Positions 1 through 5,005 of a stretch of DNA of 5,213 nt are shown here, piece by piece. Both the position numbers and the translations under genes were made by a program. The notes below the pieces were generated by a model, which had not been told where the DNA came from, searched no databases, and saw only the letters and a list, made by a program, of their open reading frames with translations. The stretch comes from an uncultured Clostridia bacterium (GTDB lineage Bacteria > Bacillota > Clostridia > Christensenellales > CAG-917). Position 1 is the first letter of the stretch. Each line of letters starts with the position of its first letter. Location: assembly GCA_947589635.1 (NCBI GenBank), contig CANQCC010000099.1, positions 1-5,213 of the forward strand. The letters are read 5' to 3'.

Positions 1-176
1 GCCTTTGCGCCCGCTCTCATTTTGTCGTAGAACGCCTTCGGCTCAAACGTCTCGCCAAGGTCGGCAAGATACTCCTTGCCGTCCACGTTGTAAGGCATGC
101 GGATGACTTTGATGTCAAGCCCTTCCGCGTGCTTGTAATACAATTCGCAATCGGTATCGCAAAAAATAGTTGCCAT
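1..176 (-). CDS. DegV family (fatty-acid-binding EDD fold) protein, N-terminal part, cut by window edge
   Basis: The 58 complete N-terminal codons are present; the gene runs off the left edge. The start ATG (174-176) is preceded by GGAGGT six bases upstream and by a good promoter, so the start is secure. The protein begins MATIFCDTDCEL, a short beta strand followed by an acidic loop. This is where DegV proteins usually carry D-S-(T/S)-x-D-L; here Ser is replaced by Thr and the next residues are Asp-Cys-Glu. It continues through a KVIRMPYNVDGKEY strand and a FYDKMRAGAK helix, matching the order of DegV N-terminal elements (Y.D....F Y..m..g). DegV proteins are cytosolic fatty-acid carriers; in Gram-positive bacteria some (FakB) present fatty acids to the FakA kinase. 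The later Thr-Ser lipid-binding motif lies outside the window, so binding competence cannot be judged. Family assignment is by recognition of the pattern and is fairly secure. Confidence 0.8.
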   Translation of the reverse strand, partial: MATIFCDTDCELYYKHAEGLDIKVIRMPYNVDGKEYLADLGETFEPKAFYDKMRAGAK

Positions 177-202
177 AAAATACCTCCGTCTTTTCTTAGC
201 AC

Positions 203-230
203 ATTTTACCACATTTTGAAAAGTTGTCAA
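203..230 (-). promoter_or_regulatory. Promoter of the degV-like gene
   Basis: On the minus strand a perfect -35 TTGACA (225-230) is separated by 16 bp from TAAAAT (203-208), which is preceded by TGG and so resembles an extended -10. The predicted start of transcription near 196 gives a leader of about 20 nt that contains the GGAGGT ribosome binding site at 182-187. Spacing and sequence fit a housekeeping sigma-A promoter. Confidence 0.75.
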
Positions 231-331
231 ACATATGCGGCATAAAAAGCATTCCCCGCCCCATATATCGCCTTTTAGGGCATAAATCGCGCCCTCCTAT
301 TGCGCCTCGAAGACTTTTTGCGTCGTTTTGG

Positions 332-359
332 TTGCTTTTAATAAATATTTAAGTATAAT
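332..359 (+). promoter_or_regulatory. Promoter of the HtrA-like protease gene
   Basis: TTGCTT (332-337) and a perfect TATAAT (354-359) are 16 bp apart. Transcription would begin near 366, giving a leader of about 32 nt before the ATG at 398. The ribosome binding site is the modest GAGG at 388-391. No clear operator is seen in the 101 bp between this promoter and the divergent degV promoter; a weak AGGGC/GCCCT hairpin (277-295) is the only structure there. Confidence 0.65.
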
Positions 360-397
360 ATCCTAAAAATAGATGTATAAATGAAACGAGGCATTAT

Positions 398-1540
398 ATG
401 AACGATTATAACGACTTCTTCAACGACGAGTCCACCGCTCCGGAGCCGGAGCGCACTCCCGTATATCACACAAGAGAACCCAAGCCGTCAAAACGCAACA
501 ATGTCGTGATGATAATCTGCATTGTTATTGCGGCAATTATGACTTTGCTTGTCATCGTCAACGTCATAGTGCTTGCCACTTTGAAAGACAGCATCGCGGA
601 CGAATTTGCGGCGCAGCTGTCCGACCAATTTTACCAGCAATACTCCGACGCGATATCGGACGCGCTTAAGGACAAGGACATAATTGACGACGTCAAGAAG
701 GACGCGGCGCAAAGCGTCATGGACGCGCTCAATTCAACCATAGGCGAAGTGGCGGAGACCCTGACTCCCAGCGTGGCAAGGATATATATGTACAAAAACG
801 CGGCGGACAACATAAATTCGCCATCCGGAATGGCTACGGCGTTTCTCATCACCGACTCCACGGAGGCTTCCACCGAGCGCTATCTTGTCACAAACGCTCA
901 CTGCGTGCGTTACGTAGGGACGCGCTCGACCTCGGTAGGCGGCATTTTCGGCGGCAGCAGGACGGAAAACTATTGGACGAGCTATGCAAAATTTATCGCC
1001 GTATTTGACAATGACGAACATTATTATACCCTTGTTGCGGTGGCGTACGGCGCCTATACGGACGACAAACTCGCCGCGGAATACGATCAGCCCGACCTCG
1101 CGCTGCTGAAGGTGCAAGGCACACAGCCCTCAAACGAGGACCATCCTTCCCTGCCCATCGCCGCGGGAGACTATTCGAAGCGCGGCACCCCTATCGCCCT
1201 TATCGGCAATCCCGAAGGCATTGGCACGTCAAACAGCGTCTCCACGGGCTGCATATCCCAAACGGATATAACCATCTCAAGCTGGGGCAGCGGCAGATTC
1301 ATCATGACGGACGCCGCGCTTAACAGCGGCAATTCGGGCGGGCCTATGGTCAACAGATTGGGCGTCGTCGTCGGCGTGGCGGAGTCCAAACTTGTGGAGG
1401 AAAGCATCGACAATATGGCGTTTGCCGTGTCGGCGGGCACCCTGCGCGATTTTATTGACTGGGCAAAAGCCCCGAACAACAACTCGACCGGCAGTACGCT
1501 TTCAATAAATTGCACCTACGTAAATTCAATTGAGGAATAA
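398..1540 (+). CDS. Membrane-anchored HtrA/DegP-like trypsin-fold serine protease lacking a PDZ domain
   Basis: A 380-aa S1-fold protease likely facing the cell exterior. Residues 1-34 form a charged, proline-rich cytoplasmic tail, and residues about 36-60 one uncleaved membrane helix. Residues about 62-120 are an alanine/aspartate-rich, probably helical linker. The protease domain spans about 122-356. The triad is visible: His168 in TNAHCV, Asp233 in PDLALLKV and Ser313 in NSGNSGGPMVN. The oxyanion-side IGNPEGIG segment (269-276) is the usual HtrA signature. The His-to-Asp distance (65 residues) suggests an insertion of about 30 residues with a Gly-rich GGIFGGS piece. The protein stops about 25 residues after the fold, so the PDZ domain of typical HtrA proteins is missing. 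HtrA proteins degrade misfolded envelope proteins; with no PDZ the substrate or regulation may differ. It stands alone between its own promoter and terminator. All catalytic residues are intact, so it should be active. Confidence 0.9.
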   Translation: MNDYNDFFNDESTAPEPERTPVYHTREPKPSKRNNVVMIICIVIAAIMTLLVIVNVIVLATLKDSIADEFAAQLSDQFYQQYSDAISDALKDKDIIDDVKKDAAQSVMDALNSTIGEVAETLTPSVARIYMYKNAADNINSPSGMATAFLITDSTEASTERYLVTNAHCVRYVGTRSTSVGGIFGGSRTENYWTSYAKFIAVFDNDEHYYTLVAVAYGAYTDDKLAAEYDQPDLALLKVQGTQPSNEDHPSLPIAAGDYSKRGTPIALIGNPEGIGTSNSVSTGCISQTDITISSWGSGRFIMTDAALNSGNSGGPMVNRLGVVVGVAESKLVEESIDNMAFAVSAGTLRDFIDWAKAPNNNSTGSTLSINCTYVNSIEE

Positions 1541-1580
1541 CCGCTAAATCAAGCTGTAAATTTCATCCGCATACAAGCTG

Positions 1581-1609
1581 AAAAGCGCATCGATCAGTGC
1601 GCTTTTTTT
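1581..1609 (+). terminator. Rho-independent terminator of the protease gene
   Basis: A 9-bp perfect stem, AAAAGCGCA (1581-1589) with TGCGCTTTT (1598-1606), encloses an 8-nt loop and runs into seven T residues (1603-1609). It lies 40 bp after the protease stop codon. Read on the other strand it ends in TTTTC, so it may also stop transcripts from the convergent XRE gene, less strongly. Confidence 0.85.
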
Positions 1610-1611
1610 AC

Positions 1612-1637
1612 AAGCGCGATATTGTTATGCGCTTTTT
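1612..1637 (+). terminator. Second, weaker terminator-like hairpin in tandem
   Basis: AAGCGC (1612-1617) pairs with GCGCTT (1629-1634) and is followed by TTT to 1637, giving a 6-bp stem with an 11-nt loop and a five-T run. Its arms nearly repeat those of the terminator just upstream, so the two could also pair with each other. It is best read as a back-up terminator in the gap between convergent genes. The rest of the 140-bp gap holds nothing I recognise. Confidence 0.45.
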
Positions 1638-1680
1638 GACCTGCTCAGCTTGTTTTTGTCCTTCATAAGAAGGCGAAAAG

Positions 1681-1983
1681 TCATTTCTTGTACAAATTCA
1701 TTATCGCTTCTTTTTGAGTTTTGGACAGCGTTCTTAAAAATTCGAGAGTCTGCTTGTCCGTCTCGTAATCGTAAAAATTGCCATAGAAAAATTCTTCGGG
1801 CGTGCTGCCGCATGTCTCGATTATATCAAGCAAAACACCAAGAGAAGGCTCAAAACTCCGCTTGCCTTCCAACAAATGGATATATCCCGCGTTTTTGCCG
1901 ATCGCAAGGCTGAGCGCACGCGCCGACAACTTCGCCCTTACGCGAATAATGCCGATCCTGTTTATGATCTCATCAAGCTTCAT
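1681..1983 (-). CDS. XRE (Cro/CI) family helix-turn-helix DNA-binding protein
   Basis: A 100-aa cytosolic regulator. The start ATG (1981-1983) has a perfect AAGGAGG (1991-1997) seven bases upstream. The HTH_3-type domain spans about residues 5-66: helix 2 SARALSLAIGK (20-30), recognition helix around NAGYIHLLEGKR (31-42), then PSLGVLLDIIETC (46-58) and the terminal TPEEFF (61-66) that commonly closes this fold. A short acidic linker leads to a C-terminal helix, LEFLRTLSKTQKEAIMNLY (80-98), possibly for dimerisation. No peptidase, ligand-binding or toxin domain is present. The gene is divergent from the large lipoprotein gene with 192 bp between start codons, and a perfect palindrome lies in that gap. 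Inference: it is a local repressor or activator of the lipoprotein gene and probably of itself. Family call is secure; target is not shown. Confidence 0.9.
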   Translation of the reverse strand: MKLDEIINRIGIIRVRAKLSARALSLAIGKNAGYIHLLEGKRSFEPSLGVLLDIIETCGSTPEEFFYGNFYDYETDKQTLEFLRTLSKTQKEAIMNLYKK

Positions 1984-2037
1984 CCCGGTGCCTCCTTCAA
2001 ACTTTTATATAATAATTTTACAATAATGCCTTACTGC

Positions 2038-2065
2038 AATATACATGTGTTACAGCCCAAAACAA
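2038..2065 (-). promoter_or_regulatory. Possible promoter of the XRE regulator gene
   Basis: On the minus strand TTGTTT (2060-2065) and TATATT (2038-2043) lie 16 bp apart. The -35 is poor and the -10 one base from consensus. The whole stretch 1998-2080 is AT-rich, so other -10-like hexamers exist (for example TAAAAT and TATAAA nearer the gene) without good -35 partners. Confidence 0.3.
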
Positions 2066-2082
2066 GATAGTAAAATATGATA

Positions 2083-2101
2083 TATCGATTAACAATCGAT
2101 A
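2083..2101. promoter_or_regulatory. Candidate operator: perfect 8-bp inverted repeat
   Basis: TATCGATT (2083-2090) and AATCGATA (2094-2101) are exact inverted copies around the centre AAC. The site ends six bases upstream of the -35 of the lipoprotein promoter, in the middle of the divergent gap. Size and symmetry suit a dimeric helix-turn-helix protein, and the adjacent XRE gene is the obvious candidate. A second, imperfect dyad, ATATT (2111-2115) with AATAT (2124-2128), falls inside the promoter spacer. Function is inferred only from position and symmetry. Confidence 0.5.
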
Positions 2102-2107
2102 AACTTG

Positions 2108-2136
2108 TTGATATTGCGCATGTAATATGATATAAT
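2108..2136 (+). promoter_or_regulatory. Strong promoter of the large lipoprotein gene
   Basis: TTGATA (2108-2113), one base from consensus, is 17 bp from a perfect TATAAT (2131-2136) that also carries the extended -10 TGA (2128-2130). The predicted transcription start near 2143 leaves a leader of about 33 nt to the ATG at 2176. The near-consensus strength suggests high basal expression unless a factor binding at the adjacent palindrome limits it. Confidence 0.8.
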
Positions 2137-2163
2137 GTTGAAGTTGGATGAAATATGTCCAAT

Positions 2164-2169
2164 AAGGAG
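2164..2169 (+). promoter_or_regulatory. Ribosome binding site that decides the lipoprotein start
   Basis: AAGGAG sits six bases before the ATG at 2176. The in-frame ATG at 2155 would place this motif inside the coding region, has no ribosome binding site of its own, and would add seven polar residues before the signal peptide. Translation therefore most likely begins at 2176. Confidence 0.85.
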
Positions 2170-2175
2170 AACAAT

Positions 2176-3822
2176 ATGAAAAAGACAAAGTTTTTATTTA
2201 TCGTCGTTGTCGTTTTGCTTTGCGCGACTTTGGCTGCGTGTCTCGTCGCATGCGGCAATACAAATGACGAAACGACTAAAGAAGACCCTCCCGCGCCAAA
2301 GCTGCCAACAGCCGCGCAGGTGATAACCGCACGTAAAGCGGCGGCGCAAAGCGAAAATCAAAACTACGATTTTCACATCAATCTCAACGGCAATCTGCAA
2401 GTTTCCATATTCAATGGCAGCGCAAACGCCAATTACGACGGGCAATATCGCTATAACTCCGCCACCGACGAGTTGTCGTTCAAGCGCGTGACGAGCGGCG
2501 CTGTGCTTTATGACTCGCAGGAATACATTGTCGACGAAGGCAATTCGCGCATCAAAATCAAGACCAATGAGGACGGGATCGTCAAAAAAGTCGCGGTGCG
2601 GCAGGCGGACGACGACGGCTTGACCTTGATAAACCTGCCGTTTGTGGCGCTTATCGACGCTTTGGAAGCGGAAAATCTGACCAATATTGCGCTGTCGACG
2701 GGAGACTATAAATATCAAGCCAACATGGTGCTGACAGCCGAAAATCCCGCTCTCAACAAACTGTACCAAACTATCGGCAGAATGGATACCGACATCTCTT
2801 TGAAAGACGTGTCGTTTACAAATCCCGCGAGCGGCGTACTGTTAAAATTCAACTTGGAGGACGGCGGCAAACTGACCGATTTCACCTTCAGCGCGCAGAT
2901 AAAATTCCCCGTCAAGGGCGTGGACGTCACGCTTACGCTGACCTACTCTCAAAAAGGCAACGACGCGGCGATATATGTCCCCGCCTACGACAAATTGCTG
3001 TACGGCGAGACTAAAGTCGCACCCGAACTCACAGCTATAACTAACGCGTTCGCGGCGGCAAAGGCAAAGACCGCCTACTCCCTCGACCTCTATGCGGAAA
3101 ACGATTTTGACCCCGGTTGGAATGTGAAAGCGACCGTCGACAAATACACCGCGCGCATGTACAAAAACACCATGACCGTGGACGACGCGTCCTTCGAAGC
3201 GTTCAATAAGAGCTACAAATACCGCAACCACACCGAGACGGACGGCAACGAAAGTTACAAATTCACAGAGGGCAACGTGACGAGCGACGGCAACGTCTGG
3301 CTCATACATCGCAAAGGGACAAATCAACAAGAAAACCTCGGCGCGACAAAGACGGCTTCCTCGACGTTTGACGAGATGACCGCATACTTTATGCTTGCCG
3401 CAAGCGACGTGGACTGCATAGAGAAAACGCAAAAGAGCGGCGAGACCACCCTCGACATCCACATCAACGAAGCAAAGAGCATCGCGCTGATCAAGTCGAT
3501 AGTCGCGCTCATCAACTCCAACCCCACCCATGATACGGGCGTCATCAAGGCGGAAAACTACCTCAATGAAAGCGAGTACACCGTCGAGGACGCGTCCTTC
3601 ACCGTGACCATGGCAAACGGACAGCTCAAATCAATTACTTTTGAAAGCGAGCTTATCTACACCCCTACTTCTGGCGATTACAGCGAAAACCATATCACGC
3701 TGAAAAACACTCTCACGCTCGACTTTGACAAAGAGCTTGAAGACGCGCAGAAATACAAAGCGCCCGAAAATGCCACGACCAATTTTACGGGTCTGAACGC
3801 GAGTAAGTTCTACATTTTGTGA
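2176..3822 (+). CDS. Large two-domain lipoprotein of unknown function
   Basis: A 548-aa secreted lipoprotein. The signal peptide MKKTKFLFIVVVVLL leads to two overlapping lipoboxes, LAAC (Cys22) and LVAC (Cys26). The second, followed by Gly-Asn, is the better match, so Cys26 is probably lipidated and the protein tethered to the outer face of the membrane. An acidic, proline-containing tether (28-45) follows. The rest looks beta-rich and is built of two similar halves of roughly 45-280 and 285-535. Each begins with an alanine-rich helix (ITARKAAAQ; ITNAFAAAKAK). Each has near its end the pattern D-x-S-F-T, then G-x-L and T-F, a hydrophobic strand, and a Tyr-x-x-P segment (209-273; 470-533). This resembles LolA/LppX-like or other solute-binding beta-shell lipoproteins of Clostridia only in general style; I recognise no family. 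No catalytic motif is seen. It is monocistronic with its own promoter and terminator, and faces the XRE gene. Confidence 0.85.
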   Translation: MKKTKFLFIVVVVLLCATLAACLVACGNTNDETTKEDPPAPKLPTAAQVITARKAAAQSENQNYDFHINLNGNLQVSIFNGSANANYDGQYRYNSATDELSFKRVTSGAVLYDSQEYIVDEGNSRIKIKTNEDGIVKKVAVRQADDDGLTLINLPFVALIDALEAENLTNIALSTGDYKYQANMVLTAENPALNKLYQTIGRMDTDISLKDVSFTNPASGVLLKFNLEDGGKLTDFTFSAQIKFPVKGVDVTLTLTYSQKGNDAAIYVPAYDKLLYGETKVAPELTAITNAFAAAKAKTAYSLDLYAENDFDPGWNVKATVDKYTARMYKNTMTVDDASFEAFNKSYKYRNHTETDGNESYKFTEGNVTSDGNVWLIHRKGTNQQENLGATKTASSTFDEMTAYFMLAASDVDCIEKTQKSGETTLDIHINEAKSIALIKSIVALINSNPTHDTGVIKAENYLNESEYTVEDASFTVTMANGQLKSITFESELIYTPTSGDYSENHITLKNTLTLDFDKELEDAQKYKAPENATTNFTGLNASKFYIL

Positions 3823-3855
3823 CAAACTTGCAATAAAGATTATACGGCTATGCAC

Positions 3856-3885
3856 AAAAAATCCCGTCTTTTTGGCGGGATTTTT
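3856..3885. terminator. Bidirectional terminator between the two lipoprotein genes
   Basis: An A-rich flank plus ATCCCG (3861-3866) pairs with CGGGAT (3876-3881) and its T-rich flank, around a T-rich loop. In the plus direction the stem ends in five T; in the minus direction it ends in six T. It lies 33 bp after the large lipoprotein stop. No better terminator is seen between 3886 and the stop of the minus-strand lipoprotein at 4056, so it may end both convergent transcripts. Confidence 0.85.
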
Positions 3886-3901
3886 GATGGAGTATTTTAT
3901 T

Positions 3902-4020
3902 TAATATCTTGTTTGCTTGCCGTGTTGGATACCTTATTTGTTTGCTACTCGGATATCTTGTTTGCTTGCCGTGTTGGATACCTTATTTGTTTGCTACTCG
4001 GATATCTTGTTTTGCTTGCC
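3902..4020. repeat. Nested tandem repeat: 49-bp exact duplication made of 24/25-bp units
   Basis: Positions 3904-3952 and 3953-4001 are identical 49-bp copies, followed by a partial third copy with one extra T that decays after about 4020. Each copy is itself two related units sharing the 19-nt core GGATAYCTTRTTTGYTTGC, followed by either TACTC or CGTGTT. Cores begin at 3927, 3951, 3976 and 4000, and a fifth, truncated one starts near 3902. All core differences are transitions. The 49-bp period is not a multiple of three and the block follows a terminator, so it is unlikely to be coding. It lies in the expected 3' untranslated part of the minus-strand lipoprotein transcript. Confidence 0.9.
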
Positions 4021-4055
4021 GCGTGGGAGGCCTGTCAAGGTAGTAAGAAGGCGCG

Positions 4056-4529
4056 TCAATAGGTTCTTGCGATGGCAAGTATCCTGAAGTGCCCTATCAT
4101 TATCACGCGGTCGTGACGATACACGGACCAATGCGTGACGTCCTGCAAATACTCTTCGCCGTTCGCAAGCAGTTTTGCCTGCTCGTCCTTCCAGGTGTAG
4201 CAGCGATCCTCGACCCACTTTGCGGAAGCGTCGGTCTCGGCAAAGATGACGTACAGCATGTCGCTATGCTGATAATCTTCGCCCGTCTCGGAGTTTCTGT
4301 CCACGACGTCCATATATGCAAGCAATATGGTGCCGATACGCTGCCCGCTCTGTCCCTCTTCCGTCATAGGCGTGACGCGCTCGTGCGTGATTTCCGCCCC
4401 GCTGTCGACAAGGCGTTGTTCGATATTCCTCTCTTTCAAGGCGATCATCAAACAGCCCGACAGGGAGAACGAAAGCGCGACGATCAATATAAGGCATGCC
4501 GCCAATGAGAAAAGTCTGATACGTCTCAT
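4056..4529 (-). CDS. Small lipoprotein of unknown function
   Basis: A 157-aa protein with a positively charged start (MRRIR), a hydrophobic stretch (6-22) and a perfect lipobox LSGC with Cys26, so it should be exported and lipidated on the outer membrane face. Residues 27-65 are predicted polar and helical. The core 66-150 alternates hydrophobic strands (IGTILLAYMDVV, MLYVIFAE, RVIMIGHFRI) with a helix containing KWVEDRCYTWKDEQAKLLAN. There are two further Cys residues at most, and no recognised motif. The ATG at 4529 is chosen because the upstream in-frame TTG at 4556 lies inside the promoter spacer and has no ribosome binding site. The ATG also lacks a clear ribosome binding site and sits at the expected transcription start. 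The gene is alone, converging on the large lipoprotein. I do not recognise the family. Confidence 0.75.
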   Translation of the reverse strand: MRRIRLFSLAACLILIVALSFSLSGCLMIALKERNIEQRLVDSGAEITHERVTPMTEEGQSGQRIGTILLAYMDVVDRNSETGEDYQHSDMLYVIFAETDASAKWVEDRCYTWKDEQAKLLANGEEYLQDVTHWSVYRHDRVIMIGHFRILAIARTY

Positions 4530-4535
4530 ATACTT

Positions 4536-4564
4536 ATGATAAATTTTTGTCGCCAAGTTGTCAA
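4536..4564 (-). promoter_or_regulatory. Promoter of the small lipoprotein gene, abutting its start codon
   Basis: Minus-strand TTGACA (4559-4564, perfect) and TATCAT (4536-4541, one mismatch) are 17 bp apart. Only six bases (4530-4535) separate the -10 from the ATG at 4529, so transcription should begin at or within a base or two of the start codon. A second TTGACA lies exactly 20 bp upstream (4579-4584) but has no -10 partner. Confidence 0.65.
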
Positions 4565-4571
4565 TACTTAA

Positions 4572-4600
4572 TTTTTACTGTCAAATATATTATATATAAA
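4572..4600 (+). promoter_or_regulatory. Possible promoter of the 44-aa membrane peptide gene
   Basis: TTTTTA (4572-4577) and TATAAA (4595-4600) are 17 bp apart in a very AT-rich stretch. The -35 is poor, so the call rests mainly on the -10 and on the need for a promoter between the divergent genes. It would give a leader of about 80 nt before the ATG at 4690. In that leader I see no riboswitch or attenuator fold that I can name. Confidence 0.3.
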
Positions 4601-4677
4601 TCGGTCGCGAGATGAGACATAAATGCGCTTACAGAATTTGGAAGTATAACGGCGCCATCCGCGCGCAGAATAATATC

Positions 4678-4683
4678 AGGAGG
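4678..4683 (+). promoter_or_regulatory. Perfect ribosome binding site that fixes a small gene
   Basis: AGGAGG lies six bases before the ATG at 4690. The longer in-frame alternative starting at ATG 4612 has no ribosome binding site and would run through this one, so the short 44-aa product is preferred. Confidence 0.85.
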
Positions 4684-4689
4684 CAAAAA

Positions 4690-4824
4690 ATGAAGAATTC
4701 AATTTTAATAGGCGCCATGCTTGGAATTGTCACTGCCACTGCCCTTTATTGCAGTACGTCAAACACTTCGCTTAAAAAAGCAAAACGCGCGCTTGTAAAC
4801 AAAATCGAAGACATTATACTTTAA
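4690..4824 (+). CDS. 44-aa single-pass membrane peptide, YtxH-like in layout
   Basis: A complete small gene. The product starts MKNSILIGAMLGIVTATAL, an N-terminal hydrophobic helix of about 17 residues with a small-residue GAMLG pattern. A short polar turn (CSTSNTS) and a basic amphipathic tail with KKAKRALVNKIEDIIL follow. This layout, a glycine-containing membrane anchor plus a charged helix, resembles short YtxH-like proteins of Firmicutes, several of which are stress- or envelope-associated. At this length the similarity could be only compositional. There is one Cys (21) at the membrane edge but no lipobox. It is expressed alone: a consensus ribosome binding site in front and a strong hairpin behind. 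The convincing start signal and terminator are the main reasons to believe it is real. Confidence 0.75.
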   Translation: MKNSILIGAMLGIVTATALYCSTSNTSLKKAKRALVNKIEDIIL

Positions 4825-4847
4825 GGGTATAAACTCATTTGACCTCT

Positions 4848-4901
4848 AAAGCACAATACGTGTTTCACTCGTAACAAAGCTGAAACACGTTTTGTGCTTT
4901 T
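4848..4901 (+). terminator. Long hairpin, probable terminator of the 44-aa peptide gene
   Basis: Arms 4848-4867 and 4881-4900 pair over 20 positions with a single T-T mismatch (4857/4891), around a 13-nt loop. The 3' arm ends in GCTTTT. The stem is far longer than a usual terminator and the T run is only four, counted partly within the stem. It starts 24 bp after the stop codon, so termination and 3' end protection are the simplest roles. Similar long dyads can also be decayed mobile-element remnants, but no flanking duplication is visible. Confidence 0.65.
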
Positions 4902-4924
4902 ATGATCTTTCAGAACTCCTGAAC

Positions 4925-4974
4925 AAAATTAAAAACCGCGCTTTTCAGAGGATAAATCCTCTCGATCGGCGCGG
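4925..4974 (-). terminator. Terminator of the NifU/IscU gene (minus strand)
   Basis: Outer arms CCGCGC (4936-4941) and GCGCGG (4969-4974) enclose an inner perfect hairpin, AGAGGA (4947-4952) with TCCTCT (4957-4962), with an internal loop between. On the minus strand the stem is followed by TTTTTAATTTT (4925-4935), a good U tract. It sits about 70 bp after the stop codon of the NifU/IscU gene. Confidence 0.75.
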
Positions 4975-5005
4975 AATTATCATAATTATATATCGGTTTG
5001 ATACA

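Noticed and set aside
277..295. AGGGC/GCCCT hairpin in the degV-protease gap
   Set aside because: Only five base pairs with a nine-base loop and no T run; not distinguishable from chance.
381..401. Tiny upstream frame MKRGII whose stop overlaps the protease ATG (ATGA)
   Set aside because: It lacks a ribosome binding site, and the GAGG that serves the protease lies inside it; six codons with an overlap are easily chance.
2155..2175. Earlier ATG start for the large lipoprotein
   Set aside because: It has no ribosome binding site and places AAGGAG within the coding region; the signal peptide begins naturally at 2176.
2842..3531. 229-aa minus-strand frame antisense to the large lipoprotein
   Set aside because: It is a mirror of the lipoprotein coding region, with unnatural valine/arginine/cysteine-rich composition and no start signal.
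3902..4020. CRISPR-like array
   Set aside because: The core is only 19 nt, the intervals are 5-6 nt and identical between copies, and no cas gene is present; it is a tandem repeat.
3850..4062. 70-aa plus-strand reading frame rich in Leu, Cys and Val across the repeat block, looking like a membrane peptide
   Set aside because: It starts next to the terminator hairpin, has no ribosome binding site, and its hydrophobic residues come from the T-rich repeat; the 49-bp period shifts frame between copies, so the repeat is not shaped by coding.
4089..4508. Long plus-strand frame (139 aa) antisense to the small lipoprotein
   Set aside because: There is no ribosome binding site, and its composition is typical of the opposite strand of a GC-rich coding gene; the minus-strand frame has a proper signal peptide and lipobox.
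4530..4556. TTG start adding nine residues to the small lipoprotein
   Set aside because: The TTG lies inside the spacer between -35 and -10, so it would not be transcribed from that promoter, and no ribosome binding site precedes it.
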